Positions 14,013 to 24,080 of a stretch of 64,000 nucleotides of DNA are shown here, piece by piece. Numbering within the stretch: position 1 is the stretch's first letter; every line of letters begins with the position of its first letter. The notes beneath the pieces are model-generated. The model saw nothing but the letters and a program-made list of their open reading frames with translations. It was not told where the DNA came from and did no database searches. The translations under genes were made by a program, and so were the position numbers. The DNA is from Thermoplasmata archaeon (GTDB taxonomy: Archaea > Thermoplasmatota > Thermoplasmata > Thermoplasmatales > Thermoplasmataceae), in assembly GCA_021810045.1 (NCBI GenBank), contig JAJZJR010000003.1, positions 1-64,000 on the forward strand, read 5' to 3'.

Positions 14013-16709
14013 TTATCGAATCTTTGTCACTTTGACCCTTGTGTCCTTGTAGGCAGGTGTCTTGGTTGGAGGATCATAGGTATCCGGAGTAAGTGTGTTT
14101 GTGGGCAGATCACTGTAATGGAATGTTGTAAAGAGTACACCGGAGGGGACATCATTGTTCTCTTTTACTTTTCCTCTGATCCTTCCTGTCTTTGATTGAA
14201 TTTCTATTTCTTCACCTGTACTGAAATTCTCTTTCCTCATATCATCGGGGTTCATCTCAATGAATCCTCCCCCCTCTATAAGGCTGATAACCTTCGATCT
14301 GGAAGTCATGGTGGAAGTGTGGTAATGCTCTCTCTGTCTTCCAATTATTAGGGAATATGGGTAGGTATGAATTTCAGATGGATCTTTCTCTCTCCATGAT
14401 ATTATTCTGAATCTTCCCTTCCCCCGGATAAAGGAATCAGTATGCAGAAGGTCAGTACCGGTATGGTTCTTGTCCTTCACAGGCCACTGAAGACCCTTTG
14501 ACATGAGGCGTTCATGTGAAATTCCTGCATAGGAAGGTATCAGGCTGGCAATTTCTTCCATTATGTCTGAGCTTGACCCGAATTTCATGTCGAAATTGAG
14601 CTTTTCAGCAAGCTCAGAGTATATTTTCCAGTCAGGCTTTGCTTCTCCCGGTGGATCGAATATCTTGTTCACAAGCTGAACACGTCTTTCTGTATTGGTG
14701 AAAGTTCCGGATTTCTCGTATGAAGAGGCTGCAGGCAGGACAAGATCAGCATATTCTGCAGTTTCAGTCATGAATATGTCCTGTACGGCCAGGAAATCAA
14801 GTTTCTTCAAAGCAGCTACGGCTCCTTCGGAATCGGGATGGGAACGGACGGAGTTTTCTCCGGTTATATAGAGCAGTTTCAGCATGCCTTTTCGTGCTGC
14901 TTCAATCATTTCCGTACTCTTCCAGCCCTGGAATTCAGGTAGCTCCGAAGACCATGATTTCTGAAATTTTTCTCTGACTCCGTTATCAAAGAATGGCTGA
15001 TAACCGGGAAGTGATCCAGCTACTGCCCCCATGTCAGCTCCACCCTGGACATTGTTCTGTCCCCTGATGGGACTCAATCCGGTTCCAGGTTTACCCACGT
15101 TTCCTGTGATCAGGGCGAGGTTGATCAAGGAAGAGACGTTGTCTGAACCATTTTCATGTTCGGTAATGCCCAGGGTCCAGAATATTACGGATGGTGTTTG
15201 TGTTGCATAGGTCCTTGCTACTTCTGCGATTTCGTTTTCAGGTATGCCTGTAACTCTTGAGGCAAATTCCAGGGTAAAGGGTGCAAGGCTATCCCTGAAA
15301 GCATCAAATCCCTCAGTTCTGCTGGAGATGAAATCCCTGTCGGCAAGTTCATTGTCAAGAATGTATCTGGCCATTGCAGAGAACAGAACCGAGTCTGTTC
15401 CAGGTCTAAGAAGGAGATGCCTGTTGGCAAGTCTTGAAAGTTCCACCTTTCTTGGATCCACTATTATGAGATTTACTCCTTTTTTGGCGGCCTTCTTTAT
15501 CTCTGAATAAAGTACTGGATGAGCTCTATCAACGTTGGACCCTGCCATGAGGATTGTTCTGGCAACCCTTACATCCTTTATTGAATTTGTCGAGGCTCCG
15601 GCACCTGTAGCATATGAAAGCATTGATGCCGAAGGTGCATGACAGAGTGTTGCAGATTGATCCACATTATCTGTTCCAACTGCAGCTCTCATGAATTTCT
15701 GGAAAGCAAAAACATCCTCGTTGGTTGCTCTGTCACAGGCAATTCCTCCGATCGACTGCCTGCCATGAACAGATCTGGCATTTAGGATTTCCCTCGCCAT
15801 TATGTCAATGGCCTCATCCCATGAAACGGGTCTGAATACTTCATCAATGCTCCTTCCATTAAGTGGACCCCTCTCGCCAGGCCTCTTTCTCACCAGAGGT
15901 ACAGTGAGTCTGTACCTGCTCATCTCAAACTCGAAGCCAAACTTGCCTTTGACACAGAGTTTGCCATGGTTGACATCGCTTTCATTGTAGCCTCTTGCCC
16001 ATATTATTTTATTGTCTTTTATGCCGTATTCAACGGAACAGCCAACTGCACAGTAAGGACAAATTGTTACTGCAGTTCGGTCAGCGGGTTCCCAGCCTTT
16101 TTCTATGAGTGCACCGGTTGGACATGAATCGACACATGCACCACAACTCACGCACTTTGAATCTCCCATGGGTACGTCGAGATCAAAAGCTATCCGGGAA
16201 TTTTGACCCCTGTCTGAAATGGATATCACTTCGTTGACCTGATCAAAATCGCAGGCTATGACACATTTCCTGCACAAAATACATTTAGCCGGATCATAAA
16301 GTATTCCCGGGTGACTGGAATCAATAGTTACATCCATGGCAGGATGCGGTCTTTCAACTTCAACATTAAATTCCTCAGCATATGTTTCCAGTTTGCATTT
16401 TTCACCATCAGAACCGGAATGTTGGGGATGATCTTTCATTATGACGGTAATCAGGCCTTTCCTGTAATCATCCAATGTTTCTGATCTGGTTTTTATCTCC
16501 ATGTTTTCCGTAATTTTTGTAGAGCAGGATGGAACCATTCTTGGAGGCTTGCCTACTTCCACCATGCAAAGCCTGCATACGCCATTGTCATGTCCATTAT
16601 ATGAACACAGGTTTGGAATCTCTAGCCCGGTGGACTTTACTGCATCCATTATACTCTGGTTTTCTTCAGCAGAAAAGGCTGTTCCATCAATATATATTTT
16701 CATTGTCAT
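14013..16709 (-). CDS. fdhA: Formate dehydrogenase catalytic subunit with NuoG-like N-terminus
   Basis: Molybdo/tungstopterin enzyme oxidising formate to CO2, soluble and paired with the NAD-reducing subunit upstream. Domains: 2Fe-2S ferredoxin (Cys35, 45, 48, 62), two 4Fe-4S sites (Cys143/146/149/153 and Cys186/189/192/196), a further 4Fe-4S (Cys217/220/224/252), then the pterin domains. The active site reads LCHAPS: Cys356-His357, a Cys rather than selenocysteine enzyme. The region that normally forms the His-Cys3 4Fe-4S site has one Cys left (DHPQHSGSDGEKC), so that cluster is probably missing. I start at the ATG at 16709, with AGGAGG about 9 nt before it, 2 bp after the upstream stop. The remaining 898 aa is normal length. 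Confidence 0.92.
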   Translation of the reverse strand: MTMKIYIDGTAFSAEENQSIMDAVKSTGLEIPNLCSYNGHDNGVCRLCMVEVGKPPRMVPSCSTKITENMEIKTRSETLDDYRKGLITVIMKDHPQHSGSDGEKCKLETYAEEFNVEVERPHPAMDVTIDSSHPGILYDPAKCILCRKCVIACDFDQVNEVISISDRGQNSRIAFDLDVPMGDSKCVSCGACVDSCPTGALIEKGWEPADRTAVTICPYCAVGCSVEYGIKDNKIIWARGYNESDVNHGKLCVKGKFGFEFEMSRYRLTVPLVRKRPGERGPLNGRSIDEVFRPVSWDEAIDIMAREILNARSVHGRQSIGGIACDRATNEDVFAFQKFMRAAVGTDNVDQSATLCHAPSASMLSYATGAGASTNSIKDVRVARTILMAGSNVDRAHPVLYSEIKKAAKKGVNLIIVDPRKVELSRLANRHLLLRPGTDSVLFSAMARYILDNELADRDFISSRTEGFDAFRDSLAPFTLEFASRVTGIPENEIAEVARTYATQTPSVIFWTLGITEHENGSDNVSSLINLALITGNVGKPGTGLSPIRGQNNVQGGADMGAVAGSLPGYQPFFDNGVREKFQKSWSSELPEFQGWKSTEMIEAARKGMLKLLYITGENSVRSHPDSEGAVAALKKLDFLAVQDIFMTETAEYADLVLPAASSYEKSGTFTNTERRVQLVNKIFDPPGEAKPDWKIYSELAEKLNFDMKFGSSSDIMEEIASLIPSYAGISHERLMSKGLQWPVKDKNHTGTDLLHTDSFIRGKGRFRIISWREKDPSEIHTYPYSLIIGRQREHYHTSTMTSRSKVISLIEGGGFIEMNPDDMRKENFSTGEEIEIQSKTGRIRGKVKENNDVPSGVLFTTFHYSDLPTNTLTPDTYDPPTKTPAYKDTRVKVTKIR

Positions 16710-16711
16710 GT

Positions 16712-18301
16712 TTATCTTGCCTCCTGGAAGCAGACATTTGAAGGACATTTGCCTGAAACATGCTCGTCCAATTCCTCCTGGAAATATTTTAAGGAATCCA
16801 GAAACATCCTCGCGCTGGCCTGTCCCAGTCCACATATGGAACCTTTCATCATCACATCAGCCGTTCTTTTTGCGTTTTCAATATCTTTTCCTGTTGCTTC
16901 TCCATGTTTGAGGTTTTCAAAAAGGCTTGAAAGTTCCTTTGTCCCATAACGGCAGGGCATGCATTTTCCGCAGGATTCTCTTTCGAAGAATTCCTCAATG
17001 CTGTCCATGACATCCACCATGCACCTGTCTTTTGAGATAGCAATCATTGATCCGGTTCCCATTCCCGCCCCATGTGCTTTTATGGAATCAAATTCAAGTT
17101 TTACGTTTCCTTCAGCCGATGTAAGTATTCCACCTGAAAGACCTCCTGGAAGGATTGCTTTCAGATCAGAAAGGTTGCTGCCGCCTTTCTTTGAAATGAG
17201 GTCAAGGGCCGGAGAACCATATGGCAGGATGTAAGCACCCGGGTTTTTGACGTCTCCTGTTAGACAATAGGATTTTGTTCCAGGTATTTTACTCCAGTCT
17301 TTCGAATACTCCCTCAATCTTCCAAGAAAGTAGAGGAGGGTTTCCACATTGTCAATAAGTGTTGGTTTCCCGAAAAGACCTATCTCTGCAGGATAAGGCG
17401 GCCTTAGCCTGGGCTCACTTCTCTTTCCTTCTATGGCTTCCATCAGGGCACTTTCCTCTCCTGTTATGTAGTATCCCGGGACTCTCATTATTCGCATTTT
17501 GGGCAAGGCTGTATCCACACCGCTAGAATGGAAAAAGTCCATGGATTTCTCAAATGCACTTTTCAAGGTATTCTCTGCCTGAAGGTATTCATGTTTCAGC
17601 GCTATAATGATCTCATCTGCACCTACCACAAGTGCCGCTATGAGAGAGGCTTCAAGAAGTTCATACGGGTTGGTTTCCATAAGGATCCTGTCCTTGAATG
17701 TCCCAGGCTCACCTTCGTGTGCATTCACCAAAAGAAATTTTTTCTGCTCATTTGATGCCGATACTGCCTTCCATTTTATATAAACTGGAAAACCTGCTCC
17801 TCCAAATCCCCTCAGGTTTAAATCATTAACCATCTGCAGGACTTCATCCCGATTGTTTTTCTTAAGAAAGCTGATGAGGGTTTCGTATCCATTTAGCTCA
17901 AGAAATTCTTTCAGGTCTTTTACTTCTCTGAAATCTGAACCATACGGTTGTTTTTCCAGTTCTTTTGTTCCACCATTGCCTAACTGATAATATTTACCCT
18001 GAGACCAGGCTACTGGGGCTTTATCACAGTATCCTAAGCAGGATACATCCTCCAGTTCCTCGTCAGGATATTTTGCGAGAAGTTCTCTCTCAATGCCAGT
18101 GCTTTTAAGGCTGCATGGAAGTCCTCTGCAAACCTTCACCTTTCCTTCACTGTGGGTGTAGAAGCTTGCAATATTTTCCGCTTCAGATAACCTCAAACCG
18201 TGTTTTTCTGCCAGTTTTGAAATAAAATCCTTTGACTTTCTATCCTCATTTGAACCACTTGTCAGTTCTTCAAGAAATTCTGCCTTATGACCATTATACA
18301 A
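16712..18301 (-). CDS. Formate dehydrogenase NAD(+)-reducing subunit, NuoE-NuoF fusion
   Basis: Diaphorase subunit that passes electrons from FdhA to NAD+. Residues 1-120 are NuoE-like, with four 2Fe-2S cysteines (CRGLPC and CLGYC). Residues 125-529 are NuoF-like: FMN/NAD glycine motif GFGGAGFP, NAHEGEPGTFKDR, and the 4Fe-4S site CGKCMPC with a later Cys in SICGLG. The start is TTG at 18301, preceded by GGTGG at 6-nt spacing; no ATG in frame lies nearby. It is followed after 2 bp by fdhA, so both are one operon. Fusion of the E and F parts is known in some bacterial NAD-reducing formate dehydrogenases and hydrogenases. Confidence 0.88.
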   Translation of the reverse strand: MYNGHKAEFLEELTSGSNEDRKSKDFISKLAEKHGLRLSEAENIASFYTHSEGKVKVCRGLPCSLKSTGIERELLAKYPDEELEDVSCLGYCDKAPVAWSQGKYYQLGNGGTKELEKQPYGSDFREVKDLKEFLELNGYETLISFLKKNNRDEVLQMVNDLNLRGFGGAGFPVYIKWKAVSASNEQKKFLLVNAHEGEPGTFKDRILMETNPYELLEASLIAALVVGADEIIIALKHEYLQAENTLKSAFEKSMDFFHSSGVDTALPKMRIMRVPGYYITGEESALMEAIEGKRSEPRLRPPYPAEIGLFGKPTLIDNVETLLYFLGRLREYSKDWSKIPGTKSYCLTGDVKNPGAYILPYGSPALDLISKKGGSNLSDLKAILPGGLSGGILTSAEGNVKLEFDSIKAHGAGMGTGSMIAISKDRCMVDVMDSIEEFFERESCGKCMPCRYGTKELSSLFENLKHGEATGKDIENAKRTADVMMKGSICGLGQASARMFLDSLKYFQEELDEHVSGKCPSNVCFQEAR

Positions 18302-18466
18302 TTTTAACCACCCGCCAATTCAAACAAATTGAACCTTTAATCGATGATATGAAAGGGAAGCGTTAGCCAGTAAAGGAGCACATCCCTGTGCAATGGTTAA
18401 AAATTAGGTACCATTCTTATTAATTGGTTATGCCTAATATGTATGGGTATATTGTGTCAGGACCCA

Positions 18467-19366
18467 TTAATCATAAGTCTTGATGAAACCGGATAATACC
18501 TCCATGTATTTCTCCCGTTCTTCCCAGAACTGCAGATGCGAACTGTTTGGAAAGACCTCCAGTTTCGAGTTTTTAATCTCCTTGTGTAGAGTTTCTGCAA
18601 TCTTTGGCGTGACTTCATCATAAAACCCGCAGGTTATCAATGTCGGAACTTTGATTTTATGCAGTTCGTCTGTGAAATCAATGTCCTTGATAAGCCCGAT
18701 GATGGTAAATTCGCTCGGACCATTCATCTTCAGGTAAGTCCCCCGTTCATTTGTCATTTGGAACATCCTGGTTATTTCATCTGGAACCCTGTCCATTCTC
18801 AGGGCGTGTTGCCTCATGAAATAATCTGTTGCCGCAATATAGTCGGGATGATCAAAGTCACCGCTTGCTTCATGCTCCTCTATTGCTTTCCTGTGTTTTT
18901 CTGGAAGAAGCGAAATAAGCCGATGCATCTCTCTTACTGTTTCGGGAACGTTGGAAAGACCACTGCTGGAAGTAAGAGTTAACAGTCTGTCCTGATACTT
19001 TATGGCGTAAGCAAGAGCAAGCAGCCCGCCCCAGGAATTTCCGAACAGGTTGACTCTGGCATCACCAAATACCGCTTTCCTTATGCCTTCAACCTCCTCT
19101 ACAGCATATTCAAGCGAATAATCCGACTCGTTCTTCGGGTATTCTGATTTCCCGCAGCCAAATTGATCGTAGAAGAAAACATCATAATCAAACGCAGCAA
19201 GATCTGCCAGTGGGAGAAGATAGTCATGGGTTCCACCTGGACCTCCATGCAAAGCCAGTAACTTGTGCCGGTTTCCTTTTCCAAACCTCTCATAATATAG
19301 CTTGATCCCGTTTATCTGCAGAAATCCATCCTCATGTTCTGTTTCCTTGTCATTCATATAACTCAC
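18467..19366 (-). CDS. pip: Proline iminopeptidase, tricorn interacting factor F1-like
   Basis: Alpha/beta-hydrolase that removes N-terminal residues (Pro and others) from short peptides released by tricorn protease. Oxyanion motif HGGPGGTHDYLL, nucleophile elbow GNSWGG (catalytic Ser), FYDQFGCGKSEYP, acid in TCGFYDEVTP and the final His in NSSHLQFWE. Closely similar in length (299 aa) and motifs to Thermoplasma acidophilum factor F1. Start at ATG 19366 or the ATG three codons later. Monocistronic by spacing. Together with proteasome/tricorn it would complete cytoplasmic protein turnover. Confidence 0.9.
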   Translation of the reverse strand: MSYMNDKETEHEDGFLQINGIKLYYERFGKGNRHKLLALHGGPGGTHDYLLPLADLAAFDYDVFFYDQFGCGKSEYPKNESDYSLEYAVEEVEGIRKAVFGDARVNLFGNSWGGLLALAYAIKYQDRLLTLTSSSGLSNVPETVREMHRLISLLPEKHRKAIEEHEASGDFDHPDYIAATDYFMRQHALRMDRVPDEITRMFQMTNERGTYLKMNGPSEFTIIGLIKDIDFTDELHKIKVPTLITCGFYDEVTPKIAETLHKEIKNSKLEVFPNSSHLQFWEEREKYMEVLSGFIKTYD

Positions 19367-19455
19367 CGAAAAATCATAAGTGGCTTCTAGGCCAAGAGGA
19401 AACCATGCTCATATATGCTTCTATTATGGACCAAAAGGGACTGGAACGTCTTAAT

Positions 19456-20379
19456 CTAGTTCAGCCCGTTTCTCAATTTCACTGTTTCTTTGTGAGCAAT
19501 TTTGAGAAGTTCAGGATATTTGCCATTGAATTTTGTTTCAGTGAGTGAAACTGCTGAATCAAGGCTTATTCTATGTCCGGGACTCACGAAGTATTTCCTG
19601 TCCAGTACATATGCGGATCTGGTGTCCCCAATATAAATCCAGTCCCCCTCTTTCCTTCCAAGAAGCAATGACTTGGCTATACCTATGGTGGGGATATCCA
19701 GCATTAATCCTGCAAAGGATGCCAATCCGATTCTCCTGGGATGAAGATATCCATTTCCATCAACGAGGAGTAATCCACTTAAATCTTCTGTCAATTCTCT
19801 GATAAACTTGAATTCCCTGTATGAAAGATAACCTGGAATGTATGGGAACCTGGTCTCCATTTTAGTAAATCTCTTCTCCAGTTTGCCTGCCCTTTCTATG
19901 ACCATAACCCCATATCCAAAATTATCATCATAGGAAACGTCAACTGCTGCAATTTCTTCAGTATTAAAATCATCTGAAAGAGAGACCATTGATGCCATTT
20001 TTTCCTGCTCACTTTTCATTCTTTCCAATGGCTTATCCGACTTGAAGTCGATGAAACATCTTGATTCAAAATCCACTATGGCATCATTCTCAACACTTAC
20101 TCCATTATCATGCAGCCTTCTGATTTTCTCCTCTGAACCAAGCGGATGAGTAAATTTTCCTACTTTCCCGTCTGATTTTACAACCTTGTAACAGGGGGTG
20201 CCAACAGGGTCCGGATTTATGGATAGCATATATCCACAGGCTCTTGCTGCCACTACATCTCCAAGTGCTCTTGCAAGAGCACCATAGGTAGTAACCATGC
20301 CATCCGGGATCTGCCTGACAAGTTCATAGAAATCTGAGTAAAGATCATAGTCAGCAAAGGCAGAATCCAGTTTTACCAT
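19456..20379 (-). CDS. O6-alkylguanine-DNA alkyltransferase / endonuclease V fusion
   Basis: Two DNA repair activities in one 307-residue chain. Residues 10-100 are an AGT/Ogt C-terminal domain: helix-turn-helix (TTYGALARALG..VAARACGY) and active Cys63 in TPCYKVV. The usual motif is PCHRV, so His and Arg are replaced by Tyr and Lys. Residues 118-307 are endonuclease V (Nfi): Asp147, Glu189, Asp207 (LLVDGNG) and HPRRIGLASF, followed by PTIGIAKS. The AGT acts on O6-alkylguanine; EndoV nicks near deoxyinosine. A bifunctional protein of this architecture has been characterised from Ferroplasma acidarmanus. Function retained in the AGT half is likely but depends on the altered motif. Confidence 0.92.
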   Translation of the reverse strand: MVKLDSAFADYDLYSDFYELVRQIPDGMVTTYGALARALGDVVAARACGYMLSINPDPVGTPCYKVVKSDGKVGKFTHPLGSEEKIRRLHDNGVSVENDAIVDFESRCFIDFKSDKPLERMKSEQEKMASMVSLSDDFNTEEIAAVDVSYDDNFGYGVMVIERAGKLEKRFTKMETRFPYIPGYLSYREFKFIRELTEDLSGLLLVDGNGYLHPRRIGLASFAGLMLDIPTIGIAKSLLLGRKEGDWIYIGDTRSAYVLDRKYFVSPGHRISLDSAVSLTETKFNGKYPELLKIAHKETVKLRNGLN

Positions 20380-20535
20380 TAGGCATTATCATGTTCCTTG
20401 ATTGATAAAGATATTTCGTCCAGCATTTTGAAAGAGAAATGCTATTGATGAAAACGATTGGCATAGCTTTCGATGTGAGTAATGGATCATAAAAGGTTAG
20501 GGATCATTAATTAAATATGAAACGATAACCGAGAG

Positions 20536-23500
20536 ATGTTTGAGAATGGATTTGAGAAACTTGGAAGGTTCTCAGCCAAACACAGTGGAAAAGTTATCAT
20601 TTTCTGGGTAGTCCTGCTTATTATATTAACTCCTTTTGCAAGTTTACTTTTCTCAGAGACTTCTTACGATCTTGGTGGCAGCATCACTCCTGCCAATTCA
20701 ATGGCAAACAAGGCATCGAATTTACAGACAATGTACTTCGGTGGAAATGGTTCTGCTTCAGGATCCAACCAGAGCATGGTCATAGTTACGACCGGCACTT
20801 ACGTTAACCAGTCCAATGGTTACTCAGCAATAGTGCAGAGCCAGGATCAGGTTTCATCATACCTGAAATCTCAGGGGGTAAGCGCCAGCTTCACTTCTAT
20901 ATCCGGTGTTGAAAACAGCACTTTGTCGGGAGTTGCCCTTTACATCTCAAAGATAATCAACGCCACGTATCCCCTGGTAAGCTCCATAAACGCTAACACT
21001 TCGCTGCTAAATGATACGGTATTGGCAATAAACGCCACAATATTCGGCCTGCCTGCCGTCTATTTGTATGCATATAATCAGTCTCATGACAGGAGTATTG
21101 CCTATAACACAACAATAACGGAACTGGAACAGTTTCATCTTGGCGCAATCACAGCAATGGCAAGGTCATACTTTGACAACCTTACCTTTTATCTCAACAA
21201 GTCAACTGCTATTACTCCAACGGTAATTGATCAGAATATCAGCAATACTCTTTTCAATTCAACTTTCAGTCAATATGTGGTCTCCAACTTCGGCCAGAGC
21301 GTTTATGGTATTGCAGTCGCCCTTCGCCAGAATTTCACTTTCGAACAGGCCCTATCACCAGGTTTCAACACATCACTGTACAATTTCACGAACAATCTCG
21401 TATTGGCTCAATTTGCCCCAGCTCTTGCTGGAAATACAACCATTTCCAACTTCATAACAAAACAGTTGAACCTTACTATTGATGAATTCATCAACCAGTC
21501 GTTCAGATCCGGGAGCCCTGCAACAGTCCACCAGTTGAATGAGACTGTAAGAAGCATGGTTACACACAGCACTGCCTCCTATTTTTCAGGGAGTCCGCTG
21601 ATTAGCATTAATTCTGCACAGCTCCCACAATTTGTCAGAGACATCAATGAATCAGGCAATCCCAACCTGACTGTTTCACAGGTTCTTTCTGATCAGAATT
21701 TTGCAACATTCGCTGCAATACCGGCAGACTATGCATATCACCAGTTTGTTGGATATGACAATTCAACTGTAATAACTATACTTACCACTTCCCAGAACCT
21801 TTCAACTGCACAGGTTAACCATATCAGTAACATCTACAGTTCTAGTCTGAAATCAATTCCCAATACAAGTTACTATATGGCCGGCTCATCTGCACTTAGC
21901 ACTCAGCTTGCATCGGAATCCCTCTCCGGAATGGTCAGGGCCCTGATTATCGGCATAGTTCTTTCTGTCATAATTGTTGGAGTTTTCTTCAGGTCTCCAG
22001 TTGCCGCATTCCTGCCTCTGGCTGTATTCGGAATGTCAGCAGGAATATCTATCTCCCTCAATGCCCTGCTTTACAAGTATATCCTGCACGGTTCAATTTC
22101 CTTTATCACCCCTACATTGCTGTTAATTCTTCTTCTTGGGCTCTCAAGTGACTATGTTGTATATATAATGTCAAGGTACAGGAGGGAACTCAGGACTAAG
22201 AATGGAGATGCCCCCGCAGTAACTTCCAGATGGGCAGGACACGCTGTGTTCACTTCCGGAATCACAGTGGGTATATCTTATGTGGTTCTTTGGCTTTCCA
22301 ATGTTCCCATATTCAGTGATTCCGGTATTACAAATGCAATTGGCGTGATCATAGCCGTACTCATTGCAAATACATTCCTTATTGCTCTTTTAAGCCGTGC
22401 AAAAGATAAGATATTCTGGCCCTACAAGATAGCTGAGAATGAGCACCTTCCTGCAGAAAAGAGTATGCAGAAAGTAGCCAATTTTGTTGTTAACAACAAG
22501 GGCAAAATTCTCGTACTGTTTGTTATAAGTGCATTGTTTGGCACATACCTCTACTCCGTTACTCCAACAAATATGGATGTTTTCAAGCTAGTACCCTCAA
22601 GTAGCGGTATACAGGCAATCGAAGTTGTAAACAGCAGCTTCAACGGGGATTTCTTTGACAGGGGTTTCATAGTGCTTCAGTTTTCCAGCCCTGTGGTATC
22701 AAATGGGAACTACAACTGGTCAGAAGTAAATGCCATAACAAATGTTGAAAATGCTCTTATTGGCAGTTCTCAGGTGTCTCAGGTCTACGGGCCAACGTTC
22801 CCATTCGGGCATTATCAAAACATAAGTTTACCGGATGTATCTTCATCATTCAGTTCTCAATATCAGTCACAGATCAACAGCTTCATTGGGAATGACAGCA
22901 GATATGTCATGATAGATTTCCAGCTCAAGTCATTGGCATATGAGAGTGCATCATCGAATTTTGTAAGCAATCTTCCTCAGTTGATTGGCAGTCAGTTCCA
23001 CGGGGCCTCATATAAGAGTTATATTGGCGGTCTTACGGAATCCCTGAACGATTCCTATTCGTTCACGCTTGCCAGCTTCATAAAAATGGTTCCAATATTG
23101 GCCATAGCAATATTCATCGTTTTGTTGATCCAGATAAGTTCACTCCTTACACCAATAAGGCTCATTTTCATGGTGTTTGCATCAGTGATTATATCGCTTT
23201 CCCTGGCTTATCTTGCTCTTCATTTTTACGCAGGCCTGCCCATTCTCATATTCCTGCCAATGTTCACAGTTATCACGTTGCTGGCTGTGGGCCTGGATTA
23301 TGATATATTCATGGTAAGCAGGGTACGTGAGGAAGTCTACAAAGGTAGAACCGATGAGGAAGGTATAAAGACCAGCATATCTGAAAATGGTGGCGTTATC
23401 ATTACACTAGGGACTTTGCTGTTCGCAACCTTTGGTTCCCTTGCTTTCAGTGGAATTGGTATAATACAGGAGATTGGCATAGGACTGGCTTTTGGTGTAC

Positions 23501-23616
23501 TTATTGATACTTTCATAAGCTGGCCGTTCTTTGTGCCATCTGTCATGCTTTATCTCCACAGGTTTAACTGGTGGCCATCAAAGATAGGCCAGAAGCAGGA
23601 GAGGCCGAAAAACTAA
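20536..23616 (+). CDS. MMPL/RND superfamily exporter
   Basis: 1026-residue membrane transporter of the MMPL type: one N-terminal helix (about 20-38), a large Asn-rich external domain (40-460) full of N-x-S/T sequons, five or six helices (470-640), a second external domain (680-840) and a closing helix bundle (845-1010). The typical RND acidic pair lies in the helices (LLGLSSDYVVYIMSRYRREL and AVGLDYDIFMVSRVREE). Such proteins export lipids or hydrophobic compounds using the proton gradient. It stands alone with a T-run after it. Substrate unknown; export of surface lipids or glycolipids is a guess. Confidence 0.87.
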   Translation: MFENGFEKLGRFSAKHSGKVIIFWVVLLIILTPFASLLFSETSYDLGGSITPANSMANKASNLQTMYFGGNGSASGSNQSMVIVTTGTYVNQSNGYSAIVQSQDQVSSYLKSQGVSASFTSISGVENSTLSGVALYISKIINATYPLVSSINANTSLLNDTVLAINATIFGLPAVYLYAYNQSHDRSIAYNTTITELEQFHLGAITAMARSYFDNLTFYLNKSTAITPTVIDQNISNTLFNSTFSQYVVSNFGQSVYGIAVALRQNFTFEQALSPGFNTSLYNFTNNLVLAQFAPALAGNTTISNFITKQLNLTIDEFINQSFRSGSPATVHQLNETVRSMVTHSTASYFSGSPLISINSAQLPQFVRDINESGNPNLTVSQVLSDQNFATFAAIPADYAYHQFVGYDNSTVITILTTSQNLSTAQVNHISNIYSSSLKSIPNTSYYMAGSSALSTQLASESLSGMVRALIIGIVLSVIIVGVFFRSPVAAFLPLAVFGMSAGISISLNALLYKYILHGSISFITPTLLLILLLGLSSDYVVYIMSRYRRELRTKNGDAPAVTSRWAGHAVFTSGITVGISYVVLWLSNVPIFSDSGITNAIGVIIAVLIANTFLIALLSRAKDKIFWPYKIAENEHLPAEKSMQKVANFVVNNKGKILVLFVISALFGTYLYSVTPTNMDVFKLVPSSSGIQAIEVVNSSFNGDFFDRGFIVLQFSSPVVSNGNYNWSEVNAITNVENALIGSSQVSQVYGPTFPFGHYQNISLPDVSSSFSSQYQSQINSFIGNDSRYVMIDFQLKSLAYESASSNFVSNLPQLIGSQFHGASYKSYIGGLTESLNDSYSFTLASFIKMVPILAIAIFIVLLIQISSLLTPIRLIFMVFASVIISLSLAYLALHFYAGLPILIFLPMFTVITLLAVGLDYDIFMVSRVREEVYKGRTDEEGIKTSISENGGVIITLGTLLFATFGSLAFSGIGIIQEIGIGLAFGVLIDTFISWPFFVPSVMLYLHRFNWWPSKIGQKQERPKN

Positions 23617-23625
23617 TCCCACAAT

Positions 23626-23656
23626 AATTTTTTTTGGTATTTAAAAAAAATTTAAT
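23626..23656 (+). terminator. T-run terminator after the MMPL gene
   Basis: A T8 run (23628-23635) follows the stop codon by about 12 bp, then an A8 run and more AT-rich DNA. Fits archaeal oligo-T termination. Confidence 0.5.
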
Positions 23657-23701
23657 ATTTTCCACCTCCTTAATTTAATTTATATCACGTCGTTGCCATT
23701 T

Positions 23702-23947
23702 ATGAGAATAAGAGGAAAGGAGATATCGAAAAATAACAGTAAACTTACAATATACTTTCTTGTGGTAATCATTGCCTTTCTTCTCATCATTTATTTCCTG
23801 AATTTCGGTACTATACTTACCATGATACTGGAACTCATCTTAATCCCGTTTGCAGCTGCAATTCTTATTGTCAGCTATTTCATTGGCGAGAATCTTTTCG
23901 TGACAATGTATCACAATTTCCTGAAGCACATTCATAAAAATTCTTGA
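23702..23947 (+). CDS. Small two-helix membrane protein
   Basis: 81 residues from the ATG at 23702: a basic start (MRIRGKEISKNNSK), two long hydrophobic helices (about 16-37 and 42-66) and a short tail with HNFLKHIHKN. TTTATAT about 30 nt upstream suggests a leaderless start. No family recognised and no close operon partner, since the next gene is 170 bp away. Confidence 0.6.
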   Translation: MRIRGKEISKNNSKLTIYFLVVIIAFLLIIYFLNFGTILTMILELILIPFAAAILIVSYFIGENLFVTMYHNFLKHIHKNS

Positions 23948-24080
23948 TAGGAAAGTCAATGTTCTCTGGATAACAGGTCTCAATGATCATCACTATTGAT
24001 CTGCTTCCTGCGGTTTTCGGAAAAATCAAATAAATCGGGCATTTGCAGAAGATATCCATAAAGGCTGTGGTAAGAAAAAA

